Below are positions 33,445 to 43,854 of a stretch of DNA of 64,000 bases, piece after piece. The notes beneath the pieces are model-generated. The model had not been told where the DNA came from and made no database searches. It saw only the letters and a program-made list of their open reading frames with translations. A program made the position numbers and the translations under genes. This DNA is from Leguminivora glycinivorella (lineage: Eukaryota; Arthropoda; Insecta; Lepidoptera; Tortricidae): positions 9,371,545 through 9,435,544 of the forward strand of contig NC_062994.1 in assembly GCF_023078275.1 (NCBI RefSeq). Reading direction: 5' to 3'. The number at the start of each line of letters is the position of its first letter. Position 1 is the first letter of the stretch.

Positions 33445-33654
33445 TTAATTAATTTTATTTAATTATTTTTCTTTATCTCATCACCAAATGTTTTTTTTAT
33501 TTAGTTTTAAGTATGTGTGGAAAAAATAAAGCTAATAATTTATTTGCCGTTATACAGTGTGTTACCCAGCACCTTATGATACCTAGTACATCTGAATTTA
33601 CAATACATCGCGATGTTTCTAACACTTTACAGCGTTCGTGGTCAACGGGTGACA

Positions 33655-33866
33655 CCGTTAGTGTGTGGTAACATTATCCGATCCGATATCGAATGTAGGA
33701 CTAATATCCCCTTAAGTATATTTAAGCCGCCATCTTTTTTTTTTTCTTTTTTACGAAATCTTTTTTAAATATATAGATGTATTGACAAAAAAAATATGCC
33801 GCCATCTCTCATTTTTGAAATCCTTCCTGCATCCAATATCGGATCGGATAATGTAAACGCACTTTA
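33655..33866. mobile_element. Palindromic MITE, same family
   Basis: The ends acattatccgatccgatatc and atatcggatcggataatgta are inverted; about 100 bp of different centre. Confidence 0.7.
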
Positions 33867-33925
33867 CGGGTGTGAATTGAATTTTTAATTTTTTTTCTGT
33901 CACAGATGCTGTTAATGTCAAGCCT

Positions 33926-34058
33926 GGGGGGTTACCATGACGTGCTAAAGCCGTTCAGTTTAGGTTGAGAGAAAGGGACACAGCTATAGCAGTTACATAG
34001 CTCCGTCCCTTTCTCTCAACCTAAACTGAACGGCTTTAGCACGTCATGGTAACCCCCC
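33926..34058. repeat. Inverted repeat with 54-bp arms
   Basis: Arms 33926-33979 and 34005-34058 are essentially exact inverses (ttaccatgacgtgctaaagc ...), with a 25-bp spacer. Probably a MITE. Confidence 0.8.
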
Positions 34059-34609
34059 TGGTGGAGTCTTCGGCCGTCGCCAGGGAGCGGAGAGCAGTAG
34101 ATTTCGGAGATTATATCAAGAAGTTTTTCGGATCTTTTTCTAAGGGTTAAAAAATGGGTTAAGTCAAAAGGCAAATACGGACGTAGATTATTTTTTCCCT
34201 TTAACAGACACATTATATTATAACACTGATATAATTATATTATGGTATAAACTGAAACAGATATACTAAAGAATATACAGTCAAGAATATACAGAATATA
34301 AGATATACAGTCGGTTGCATCGCTCAAGTCGAAATTGAAAAATCTGTGGCTATCTGATTGCTAATCTAAGCGATCGGTTATGAGTTGTGTTGTCTCACTG
34401 TCTCAATGTCTGTATTATTTAAATTCTCAATTGTTCTTTTCCCATTTTTAGTGTAATTTCTCCATTCCTTTTTTTATGTAATATTTGTTCATTCCCATAA
34501 ATTATGTGTGTATTTATTTAATTATTTGTCTTTCTGGTATGGTTATACATGTTGCTGTATGTGTCACCCTCATCTCTTTTTATCCTCTCATTCACCTTTT
34601 TTTTAATAT

Positions 34610-34972
34610 ACAACGTTGGTGGCAAACAAGCATACGGCCCGCCTGATGTAAAGCGGTCACCGTAACCTATGGACGCCTGTAACTCAAACAGTGTCACATG
34701 CGCGTTGCCACCTTATTAGACTCTCAGACTTGTACATTCCCTTTTGCTGTGTTAAGTACGCAGCGAAAAGGAGTGCACAAGACGTTCTAAGGAGGGTTCG
34801 GGTTGCCGACGACTTAAAGGACAATAGACGGAACAAGTTAGTTCCGTAAGTCCTCCCGTCATCAGCACACTGCAACCTCGTTGAGCTCTGGCAGCCTTAC
34901 TCACCGGCAGGAACACTATGAGTAGGGTCTAGTGCTATTTGGCTGCGGTCTTCTGTAAGGTGGAGGTACTAC
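34610..34972 (+). repeat. Family D copy
   Basis: Full copy, from ggtggcaaacaagcatacgg to ttctgtaaggtgg. Confidence 0.75.
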
Positions 34973-35094
34973 CCCAGTTGGGCTCTGCTCTAGATTCGAG
35001 CGAGTCACTCAATGGTTAACTGGAAGAAATCCCTCAAAGGGATAAGTTCGCCTTTGTACTGTTCTTTACTGTAATTACTGTGTTTTTTGTTATT

Positions 35095-35325
35095 AATTGT
35101 ACAATAAAGAGTTTACTAGTACTACTAAAGAAAAAGCGATCAAGCCCACTGGTGGCGAAACCGGGAATCGAACCCGGGTCTCCAGCTAAACCGTTACACC
35201 ACCTCGACCGCCGACGTTCCCATCAAAATGTCTCTAGTGTTATCTTTATCTCTGAAGGCTAGGCGCCTTTGACCAACTCTAAGGGCGAGCAATTTGTGCT
35301 TGCGCCTCCTATTATAGATTAGATT
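35095..35325 (-). repeat. SINE family S3, full length
   Basis: Uninterrupted reverse copy. It gives the order of the pieces seen at 29466-30075 and has a B box (gaatcgaacccgggtctcc on the + strand). Shorter relatives are at 5120-5240 (+) and 56062-56190 (-). Confidence 0.75.
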
Positions 35326-35612
35326 AGATTAGATTTATTTATTTCATGATAAAAATTACACTTTAAATTTTCTACATGTCAAAATATATATTTCTTATTT
35401 TCAGCATTTTGGTGTTGATGTTTTTATAGATTTTTTCTTTAGTCTTATAAAATAGAAAATAGTCAAGCGAAAGGATGTACATCAGCATCACATTGGCCCA
35501 AAAAATTTAACTACGTTCGTAAAAAATCTGTTTCATTTATTTCCTGAAATACTTAGTTATTTTCCCTACATTTCCCTCATGAGCCCTATATGTTTTTAAA
35601 TGTCCCGCGATT

Positions 35613-36636
35613 TTTAGGGTTCCGTGGTCAACTAGGAACCCTTATAGTTTCGCCATGTCTGTCTGTCCGTCCGTCCGTCCGCGGATAATCTCAGTAACCG
35701 TTAGCACTAGAAAGGTGAAATTTGGTGCCAATATGTATAGCAATCACGCCAACAAAGTGCAAAAATAAAAAACCGGCCAAGAGCGTGTCGGGCCACGCTC
35801 AGTGTAGGTGTAGGGTTCCGTAGTTTTCCGTATTTTTCTCAAATACTACTGAACCTATCAAGTTCAAAACAATTTTCCTAGAAAGTCTTTATAAAGTTCT
35901 ACTTTTGTGATTTTTAGGGTTCCGTAGTCAACTAGGAACCCTTATAGTTTCGCCATGTCTGTCTGTCCGTCCGTCCGCGGATAATCTCAGTAACCGTTAG
36001 CACTAGAAAGCTGAAATTTGGTACTAATATGTATATCAATCACGCCAACAAAGTGCAAAAATAAAAAATGGAAAAAAATGTTTTATTAGGGTACCCCCCC
36101 TACATGTAAAGCGGGGGCTGATATTTTTTTTCATTCCAACCCCAACGTGTGATATATTGTTGGATAGGTGTTAAAAATGAATAAGGGTTTGCTAAGATCG
36201 TTTTTTGATAATATTAATATTTTCGGAAATAATCGCTCCTAAAGGAAAAAAAAGTGCGTACTTTATAAATACTTTCTAGGAAAATTGTTTTGAACTCGAT
36301 AGGTTCAGTGGTTTTTGAGAAAAATACGGAAAACTACGGAACCCTACACTGAGGGTGGCCCGACACGCTCTTGGCCGGTTTTTTTCATAATTTTTAAAGA
36401 TATGGTTCAAAAGTTAGAGGGCACATTTTTTTCATTTGGGAGCGATTATTTCCGAAAATATTAATATTATCAAAAAACGATCTTAGTAAACCCTTATTCA
36501 TTTTTAAATACCTAACTTTTGAACCATAAGTTTAAAAAATATGAAAAAAAAAATACAAAAGTAGAACTTTATAAAACTTTCCTTGATAGGTTCACAGCGT
36601 ACGAACCCTACCGACACGCTCTTGGCCGGTTTTTAG
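35613..36636. repeat. Cluster of partial and nested family A copies
   Basis: Start pieces at 35613 (+) and 35770 (-), a nearly full copy at 35914-36383 (+) and end pieces to 36636. Repeated insertion or recombination at one site. Confidence 0.75.
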
Positions 36637-36764
36637 TGCCATGATTTGGTTGACCGTCCATAGGTTAGATGATGATGAAGCCTGTAATCGGATAATGAAA
36701 GAAACACTAATTTACATTACTTTATTTAAGCTGAATAAATAATAAAACTAGAATATTTATAATA

Positions 36765-36960
36765 GGGTAGCGCTATTACGCCACACTAAGGCGTTTAGGA
36801 ATTATAAATTCCGCATGGAAAAATTTGTACGCATCCAGCAGGCCTCCGTGGTTATATGTAGATCATAGCGACTGCTCCGGCAAAACAGACGGTCGCATGT
36901 TCGAGTCCTGCCGAAGGTATGAATTTTTCAAGTTTTCCTTTAATTTATAATAGGGTAATT
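36765..36960 (+). repeat. S5 repeat next to the A-like chorion gene stop
   Basis: Degraded relative of 14590-14830 ending about 5 bp from the chorion stop codon, so it forms the start of that gene's 3' flank. Confidence 0.6.
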
Positions 36961-36964
36961 TACC

Positions 36965-37915
36965 CTAGTTCTCTTCTCCCAGCTTGTCACACCTATAATC
37001 CACTGCTCCCAATCCCTGCGCCGGCACTGCCCCATTCAGTGCAACATTAGCGTTGAAAGGCATCCTCCCATTCACTTCAACATTACCACCAACTTGCAAC
37101 GCCCCTGATGAAAACTCAATACCATATTCTCTTGGAGGTTTGACAACATTAGCATACATTGGGGCTTTTTTGTAAAAGACTTCACTGCCAATGTTGCTTA
37201 CGCCTATATTGCTAGTCAAACCAATATTGTTGTTAGATAGGCCAATGTTGCTGCTAGCTATCCCACTGTTGCTGCTAGCTAAATTGATATTGCTGGGTAT
37301 GTTGCTAGCGTAATTTGCGTTGCTTATTAGATATTCTTGTCCTAAGTTATTCTGTGCAATGATGTTATTGGATAGTTGGTTTGTTTGGCCAATATTGGCT
37401 AGGAGATTGGCGTTGTTGGCAAAATTGGTTGCTAGAGGTAAATTGCCACAGTTTTGGTTGTTTAGGAATTTTCGCCCTCCAAGGCTGCTGAAGACTTGTG
37501 CTGTTGTGTACTGAAATATAAAATAAACATTAATGTTGTTATATAAAGTGATAAAATTATCATATATTTAAATATTGATACTAAAAAAAGAAGAAGGCAC
37601 ATTTCAATGCCATTATCCCTAAAGATAAAAGTCAGTAGGATCTTTGTTATATTTTTATTTAAATGCGATTTTTTCTAGTAACGATTGTAAGAGATATTTT
37701 AAAATATGCTTCAAAAATATTTTTAGAATATAAAGCGATAATAAAGTTTAAGTAGTTCATCTTAGTTGAAAAAATGGATTAAATTCACAATTTTAAAATC
37801 GCTTAGAGAAATAAACAGGATCAAAACAATGTTTAAATTACTAAAAAAATATTTTTTATATATTTTTACTTACCTGTATTATGACAAGTTGGAAAAAATA
37901 CAGCAAATAATTCAT
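36965..37915 (-). CDS. Chorion class-A-like protein with Asn-rich arm (2 exons)
   Basis: Exon 1 is 37874-37915 (MNYLLYFFQLVIIQ, donor GTAAGT). Exon 2 is 36965-37510 (acceptor atatttcag, stop TAG), phase 0. The product has 195 residues. A long Asn/Ser/Ile/Gly-rich left arm contains short repeats such as SNIGLSNNNIGL and SNIGVSNIG. The C-terminal domain (YGIEFSSG, GNVEVNGRMPF, NGAVPAQGLGAVDYRC) fits the class A chorion core. Cysteine is scarce, unlike the two other chorion-like genes here, so it is probably not a highly cross-linked component. A tRNA-related repeat begins almost directly after the stop codon. TATATAAAAG on the - strand (38005-38014) is a likely TATA box. Confidence 0.8.
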
Positions 37916-38469
37916 TTTCCTTAACAATTATTCTTATATAAATAAATTATACTATAATACTCTGTTTTAGATTGTGATCTAATAATCTTATCCAAAATCA
38001 ACCACTTTTATATATTGCACGTTGCTTCATTGATATTTTCATCATTCATTGGTTAGTACGTGACTGAGATGTGCACAGTTATCATATAAAGATATAATAT
38101 ATCTGTTATGTAATTATGTAAACTATTAATTAAAAGTATTTACGTCACACTTGCTTGTAAACATTGTTTATGTATTCATCAAAACAAATAACATGGTGGG
38201 GCGGAAGTTAAATATTGCAGACGAATATTAGAAACGAGAGTAAGTAAGAGGAACTTAACTCGAGTTTGAAATATTTTACGCCGCGAGTTACACACTATGA
38301 TTTTCATCACACTCATAATGTAAAAAATATTTAAAAATAAGTTAAGTACGGTACTAGAAATAGTAGAAATTTCATAACTCCCCCGGAAGAACGATTCTTC
38401 TATAACTCCCGCTCCGCTTGCGTGCAATAACACATTTTGTGTGCGAGTGTGATGAAAAGATCATCGTTA
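37916..38469. other. Upstream region of the A-like chorion gene
   Basis: Contains the TATA box at 38005-38014 and GATA-like words (ttatcatataaagata). No divergent partner gene seen on the + strand. Confidence 0.4.
38005..38014 (-). promoter_or_regulatory. TATA box of the A-like chorion gene
   Basis: TATATAAAAG on the - strand, about 90 bp before the ATG. A nearer TATATAAG (about 37933-37940) is too close to the ATG to serve. Confidence 0.45.
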
Positions 38470-39368
38470 AGAGGTGTAGAGGGAAATGCTTGGAACAAAA
38501 TATATAAATAGACTGAGCTCTGCAGCATTTGCAGTGAGCAAGATCCGTCAGTTAACAGACGTGGAAACAGCTCGATTAGTTTATTTTAGTTACTTTCACA
38601 GCATTATGTCATATGGTATTTTACTATGGGGCCTCTTCAGAGATAAATACCATATTTGTTCTACAGAAGAGGGCTATTCGAGCAATATACAAAATGAACC
38701 ATAGAGACTCACTTAGAGATAAGTTTAAGGACATTAATATAATGACAGTGCATTGTCAATATATTTATGAGAATATTATCTATGTACATAAAAACATTTG
38801 TAAATTTAAGAAAAACTGTGATGTACATAATACATATAAACACTAGAAATAAGCATAAGCTTGCAGTGCCCTTCACTCGGCTCCATAAAATTAAAAAATC
38901 ATTCATGGGTAATTGTGTAAGATTTTATAACAGACTTCCTAATGCCATCACTGAACTGTCTTTTAATCGATTTAAACATTATGTAAAGCGTATACTGATC
39001 TCTAAAGCCTACTATAGCACACAAGACTACATGAATGATAATTTGATAAAACACCGTGGGATACAAGTATTGCTGAAAACCATTAATTATATAGCTTATT
39101 ATTGATGATATTGATAATTCAATGTATTTTTATACTATTTTTTTGACATTTAGAATTTATTCTAGAAGTTTTTAGACTAGTATTTTTTTTATACAATTTA
39201 GATTGATATCATTTTATTAAATCAATGTAGTTTTAAAACAGTATTGTTTATTGCACTAATAAATTGCTCTGATATTTAGAATAAGATGAATATTGTACAC
39301 TGTTGACAATTTAAAAGTGCTTATTGTAAGCCTATTTGAATAAAGAATATTTTGATTGATTGATTGAA
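38470..39368 (+). pseudogene. Jockey-like retrotransposon 3' fragment
   Basis: RLSSAAFAVSKIRQLTD, MSYGILLWG, VLQKRAIRAIYKMN and FMGNCVRFYNRLPNAI read in three frames, so there are at least two frameshifts. The 3' end is a (TTGA)n tail at about 39350-39366. Confidence 0.8.
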
Positions 39369-39569
39369 AACTTTTCGCTTCAATACTTAAAAAAATTAAT
39401 GTACAGAAAACAGTATTTTTTTTTAAATCTGATATTGAGTTGACTGACATTTAGATTTTTTTTTATCATGAAGAAACGTCTGCGAGCGATGTTAAATATT
39501 TTTAAATTAAAGGAAAAATATGCTGTACATTTATTTTATAATTACACCAATTATATTAGACATAATAAC

Positions 39570-40330
39570 AATACAATTGGCGTAGGGATGTGACGACCCC
39601 ATCGCCCACTGGTTTTACCAGTGCAATCAGTCAACGCAGGGCAGCTTGTGGCGAGCTGTTGGGGAACAGCGACCCTACGTACCCGAGTGCTCCTGGGGAG
39701 TTCTGTTACCCGTAAGACGGGTGGGTGGGACAGGACTCTCTACCTCTGGCTTGCCTTGACTGGCCGTCCCGAGTGGAGTCGTTAGGGCTACATGCTCCAG
39801 GGGTGGAAGTGAAAATTTGCATCCGAAGATACGAAAGCGATAGCTTAACGCGGCCACGTTTGTGGCGTTTCGTGAAATTCGGCTAGCCACCCTGGACAGA
39901 AAGCGGTGTACACCTCTCGACACCCTTGAGTTCTCACACCGATGTTGCCCTTGAGCCATCTTGGATGTCGCCTTTTGTGGGGGCCCATCTTGTGGGGACG
40001 AGTCACCGTCTGCCGGAAATAAAATTGCATACCGTTTTATTAGGCAGGCGTCCGGTTTTTTATCCCATAGCCTAGTATTTAATCCATCACTTTCATCCAA
40101 TAGCCCAGTTCATTTTAGATTCCATTAAGTCTCAAATAGTCGTTACATCCTGGCGGGTGTTGCCTCTGCGTGTGTCCCATGATACGGGCAAGGGCAACAT
40201 CCGCTCGGTGTACCCCTTACATTTCATTAAAATGGCAAAAGGGACTCTACGTGTTGGCTTCGGCCCCGCGCACGTCTCCCAAAGGTCCGGAACACCATTG
40301 TTCCGTGATGGGAAAGACATACAATATATC
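39570..40330. repeat. GC-rich block, probably 3' UTR of a non-LTR element
   Basis: Much more GC-rich than its surroundings and full of stops in all frames. It ends in ggcttcggccccgcgc and ccgtgatgggaaagacat. The texture is that of an element's 3' untranslated region, from memory of similar lepidopteran sequences. No coding support. Confidence 0.35.
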
Positions 40331-40519
40331 AGTTTTATTTTTCATTTTAGGTGGAATTATGTAGGTACTTCTAAAATAAAACAAGAATATGTTTAAAAGG
40401 AAATTCATAATAGCATTTGAAAAGGATAATTATATAATATTATTATTTACAACTATTAATAGTATAATTTGGAAAAACTCCCGACCACGACAATAAATAC
40501 AGCGTTTTTCTCATCTCTA

Positions 40520-41830
40520 TTAACACATCTCCGTAACAATAGGCTCAGTGTATCCCTGCGTGACCAACGACTGAACAACTTGATGGTTCAATTCCAAATC
40601 TGGTTTATAATGCTTAGAGCAAGCGACTATCTTCCTCACCACTCCATTTTCGACCACCATCTCCCCTGCACCCGATACAGGATTACCAGCGAGAAAACTT
40701 GACGTGTGAATCCCCTGATGATGATTTGATAAGAATAATTTGCCTTCAGGTGCCATTATAAATTTAGCTGCCGGTCCTTTGCTACCTTGGTCTGCGTTAC
40801 TGGTGTCAACTAAAGTATTGTTCGCGTTATACAATCTACCATCTTTAACATAGACTTCAAATTCTGCTCTTTCATTTTCATTATAGTAAGGAACGGGTAC
40901 ACATTTTTCATCTTCACATTTATGCTCACACTTATATTGTATTAGCATATGATGTGTTTTATAAGCCATAGCCACACTTCGGATTTCTTTCTGATTCGTA
41001 TAGCTCTCACAGTTGCCAGTATTTACATCACAGTTGCCCGTACTGCTTCCAAGGACATACAACGATGCATTAAATGCTGTCATTTTCCATGTGTAACCAC
41101 CTTTAGTATTCAAATAGACTTGCACACAATTTACGATTGCATTTGATGAACGTGAACATTTCCAAAGAACTCCTGTATGTTCTAATAAGAACATTATATT
41201 GTCCTTACTTGCAATGGCCATAGTGACTTTTCTGTCATCACTGACTCCAAACACTCGTGCGCAATGATTGAGAGTTAAAGAACACCTGGTAACTTGTAAT
41301 CCAGAGCTTCCAGCATATATACTATCCCCAATATGAGTTAAAGAAGTAACTGTGGTTCCTAGTTTGTGCAGTGGCTGACAATTGGCTTGCTGTTTATCGC
41401 ACACCAATATAGTGCCACCGGAAAGATCATCAAGACCAGCAATAAGATGTCCTCTAACACTCGTCATGGACCATACTCCCGAAATGGCAGAGTAGAAAAG
41501 TTTGCAAGAATGTTTAGTGTACAAGTGACATTTTAATATTTTTCCGGAATAATGACCCGCGTAAATATACTCTCCGCTGATATGCAGGGAGTAAATTGAA
41601 TCGTTCGATGGTCGGTGAAAAATCTCACACAGATCTTTCTGGCATTGCACTATTTCACCATTAAATTTACCGAAAAATGTTAGTGCAGGAGTGTTGTCCA
41701 CATCGCCTTCGCGCGTCTTTGTTTTGACAGATGTTGAAACACTGGATGAATCGATGTATTCATCTAACACTGTAGATGTAGCCAATGCTGCCAACGTCAG
41801 CGATATAAATAGCGTTTTTAGTATATCCAT
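40520..41830 (-). CDS. Intronless secreted protein: Cys-paired repeats plus bacterial/plant-type C-terminal domain
   Basis: One 436-residue open frame with a signal peptide (MDILKTLFISLTLAALATS). Residues about 50-275 hold six repeats built as G-x-I-x-x-C ... C and IYAG, with close Cys pairs at 63/68, 101/109, 144/151, 183/190, 225/235 and 267/274. This fits a six-bladed propeller with one disulfide per blade. A Cys cluster (300-310) leads into a C-terminal domain (about 323-430) with KDGRLY, SSFLAGNPVSGAGE (377-390), VENGVV and HYKP (407-410). From memory this resembles a domain shared by bacterial secreted proteins and plant IQM proteins (SSFLAGG...AAG, then SGHYRP); here the Gly of GHY is Lys. 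No introns, unlike the other genes in the window. TTTATAAG on the - strand about 55 bp upstream is a likely TATA box. Function unknown. Confidence 0.8.
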   Translation of the reverse strand: MDILKTLFISLTLAALATSTVLDEYIDSSSVSTSVKTKTREGDVDNTPALTFFGKFNGEIVQCQKDLCEIFHRPSNDSIYSLHISGEYIYAGHYSGKILKCHLYTKHSCKLFYSAISGVWSMTSVRGHLIAGLDDLSGGTILVCDKQQANCQPLHKLGTTVTSLTHIGDSIYAGSSGLQVTRCSLTLNHCARVFGVSDDRKVTMAIASKDNIMFLLEHTGVLWKCSRSSNAIVNCVQVYLNTKGGYTWKMTAFNASLYVLGSSTGNCDVNTGNCESYTNQKEIRSVAMAYKTHHMLIQYKCEHKCEDEKCVPVPYYNENERAEFEVYVKDGRLYNANNTLVDTSNADQGSKGPAAKFIMAPEGKLFLSNHHQGIHTSSFLAGNPVSGAGEMVVENGVVRKIVACSKHYKPDLELNHQVVQSLVTQGYTEPIVTEMC

Positions 41831-42422
41831 TGTAATCGTTGTGAGTGAAAGTAGTGAACTAAATTAATCCAGAGTAAACCCTGCTTATAAACGATACATC
41901 GTTTGTACAACAAAGGATGGACTTTAGGCGACTGATAACTAAAAATCATTAAATATTGTTTACTTTCGCTTCTATCTAATTTTATTTAACTAGTTAATAT
42001 AGGGTAGGCATGATAGTATGCAATTAACTAATGAGTTAACATAAGGGTGAATTTCAACATACTCGAAATTTTCTGAAACACCCGATTGGTGTGAGTTTCG
42101 GTTTTTGGACAAAGGGCGCTGGTTCAGTCCGGAAATCGACGCCTTAGAAAGATTGCACCCGTTTCGGGGTGCGAACAAAAATGGGGAGAACTTAAAAGAA
42201 AAATATATAAATAAAAGCCCTACACTCACCCGCGCTCTGCGTGTAGATTGGCCACCGCTTATGATATATTTTTGGTTCAAAGCCACGGCTTTTCCTCTCG
42301 CCGTACATGCACAAATTTTCAGCCGCAATTCACACCGTCGTGAACGTCAACGAATTTTCTTCTTCAACTGACATATTCTTTTTTCCTCTTTCATGTCATA
42401 TTTTTCAAATCTTGTTCTAAAG

Positions 42423-42660
42423 ATTTTTGATAATATTAATATTTTCGGATAAAAGCGCTCCTAAAGGAAAAAAAGTGTGCCCCCTCTAACTTTTGAATCA
42501 TGTGTTTAAAAAATATGAAAAAATCACAAAGTAGAACTTTATAAAGACTTTCTAGGAAAATTGTTTTGAACTTGATAGGTTCAGTAGTTTTTGGGAAAAA
42601 TACGGAAAGCTACGGAACCCTACACTGAGCGTGGCCCGACACGCTCTTGGCCGGTTTTTT
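42423..42660 (+). repeat. Family A, 3' half
   Basis: From ataatattaatattttcgg to cttggccggtttttt only. Confidence 0.8.
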
Positions 42661-43334
42661 CATATATTTGATCGCCATTGTTAGATTATGTCCGATAACG
42701 GCATCATCGCTATCAAAATTTTTATTTTTATTTTTTTATTTGCTATATGGGATAAAAGGCAAACGAGCAGACAGGTCTCCTGATGGTAAGCGATATTTTA
42801 CTTTTCTAATATGATGAGGAATACGCTGTTAAAATTATTCGGTTTCCTCATGTTACACCGTGTATAATGAGGATTGCTCCGAGGGAATTCACCCTACGCG
42901 ACAACAGTTCCGACTGTTTTCTTTTTAAATATTAATCTTATCACTATGTATTTGGTATCGTTTTATAGGTAATTTATCGACGATGATTTGGTTCTTAAAG
43001 ATTAAACTCGTCAGTCCTACCGTTTTGGAATAAAATCCAGAAAACTAGAATGAGGGAAATGAAAAGGGGGGTAAGGAGGGGAAAAATTGACTCTTCGGCG
43101 TGCTTCCATATCGACATTGAAGCACATATATGAAAGCTACATTCTTGCCAAGTTTCATGCTTTCTTCCGGATGGGACCGTATTTTTAACACGCTTTTATT
43201 AGGTCGTCGTGTATGTAACTATGTATGTAATGGAATCTAAGGAAGCTAATTTAACCATCTTCCAGGAGTCGTAGCGTAATGAAAATTGGCAGCTATATGT
43301 AGTTCCGATGACAATACAATAATATGGTACTGTT
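42661..43334. other. Repeat debris before the tandem arrays
   Basis: Includes gataaaaggcaaacgagcag (a common lepidopteran repeat word). It may be the left part of one element that also carries the two tandem arrays. Confidence 0.4.
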
Positions 43335-43852
43335 GAGCTGATCTGATGATGGAGTCGGAAGATATGAACTGGAACTACATGATGGAACATCGTATCATAG
43401 TCGTTTTTGGGTTTCTTAGAAAAGTCTTGTAATGAACTTTGACTACAATTAGGTTACAAGGTCTGATGATGGAGCCGGAAGATATGAACTGGAACTACAT
43501 GATGGAACATCGTATCATAGCTGTTTTTGGGCTTCTTAGGAAAGTCTTGTAATGAACTTTGACTACAATTAGGTTTCAAGGTCTGATGATGGAGCCGGAA
43601 GATATGAGCTGGAACTACATGATGGAAACATCGTATCATAGCTGTTTTTGGGCTTCTTAGAAAAGTCTTGTAATGAACTTTGACTACGATTAGGTTTCAA
43701 GGTCTGATGATGGAGCCGGAAGATATGAACTGGAACTACATGATGGAACATCGTATCATAGCTGTTTTTGGGCTTCTTAGAAAAGTCTTGTAATGAACTA
43801 TGACTACGGATAGGTTTCAAGGCCTGATGATGGTGCCGGAAGATAAGAACAG
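43335..43852 (+). repeat. Tandem repeat, ~120-bp unit, about 4 copies
   Basis: The unit starts ctgatgatggagccggaaga and ends aatgaactttgactac. Copies begin at about 43340, 43461, 43581, 43702 and (partly) 43823. Confidence 0.85.
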
Positions 43853-43854
43853 AA

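Noticed and set aside
42105..42371. 88-codon + strand frame
   Set aside because: No motif, no splice support; composition not gene-like.
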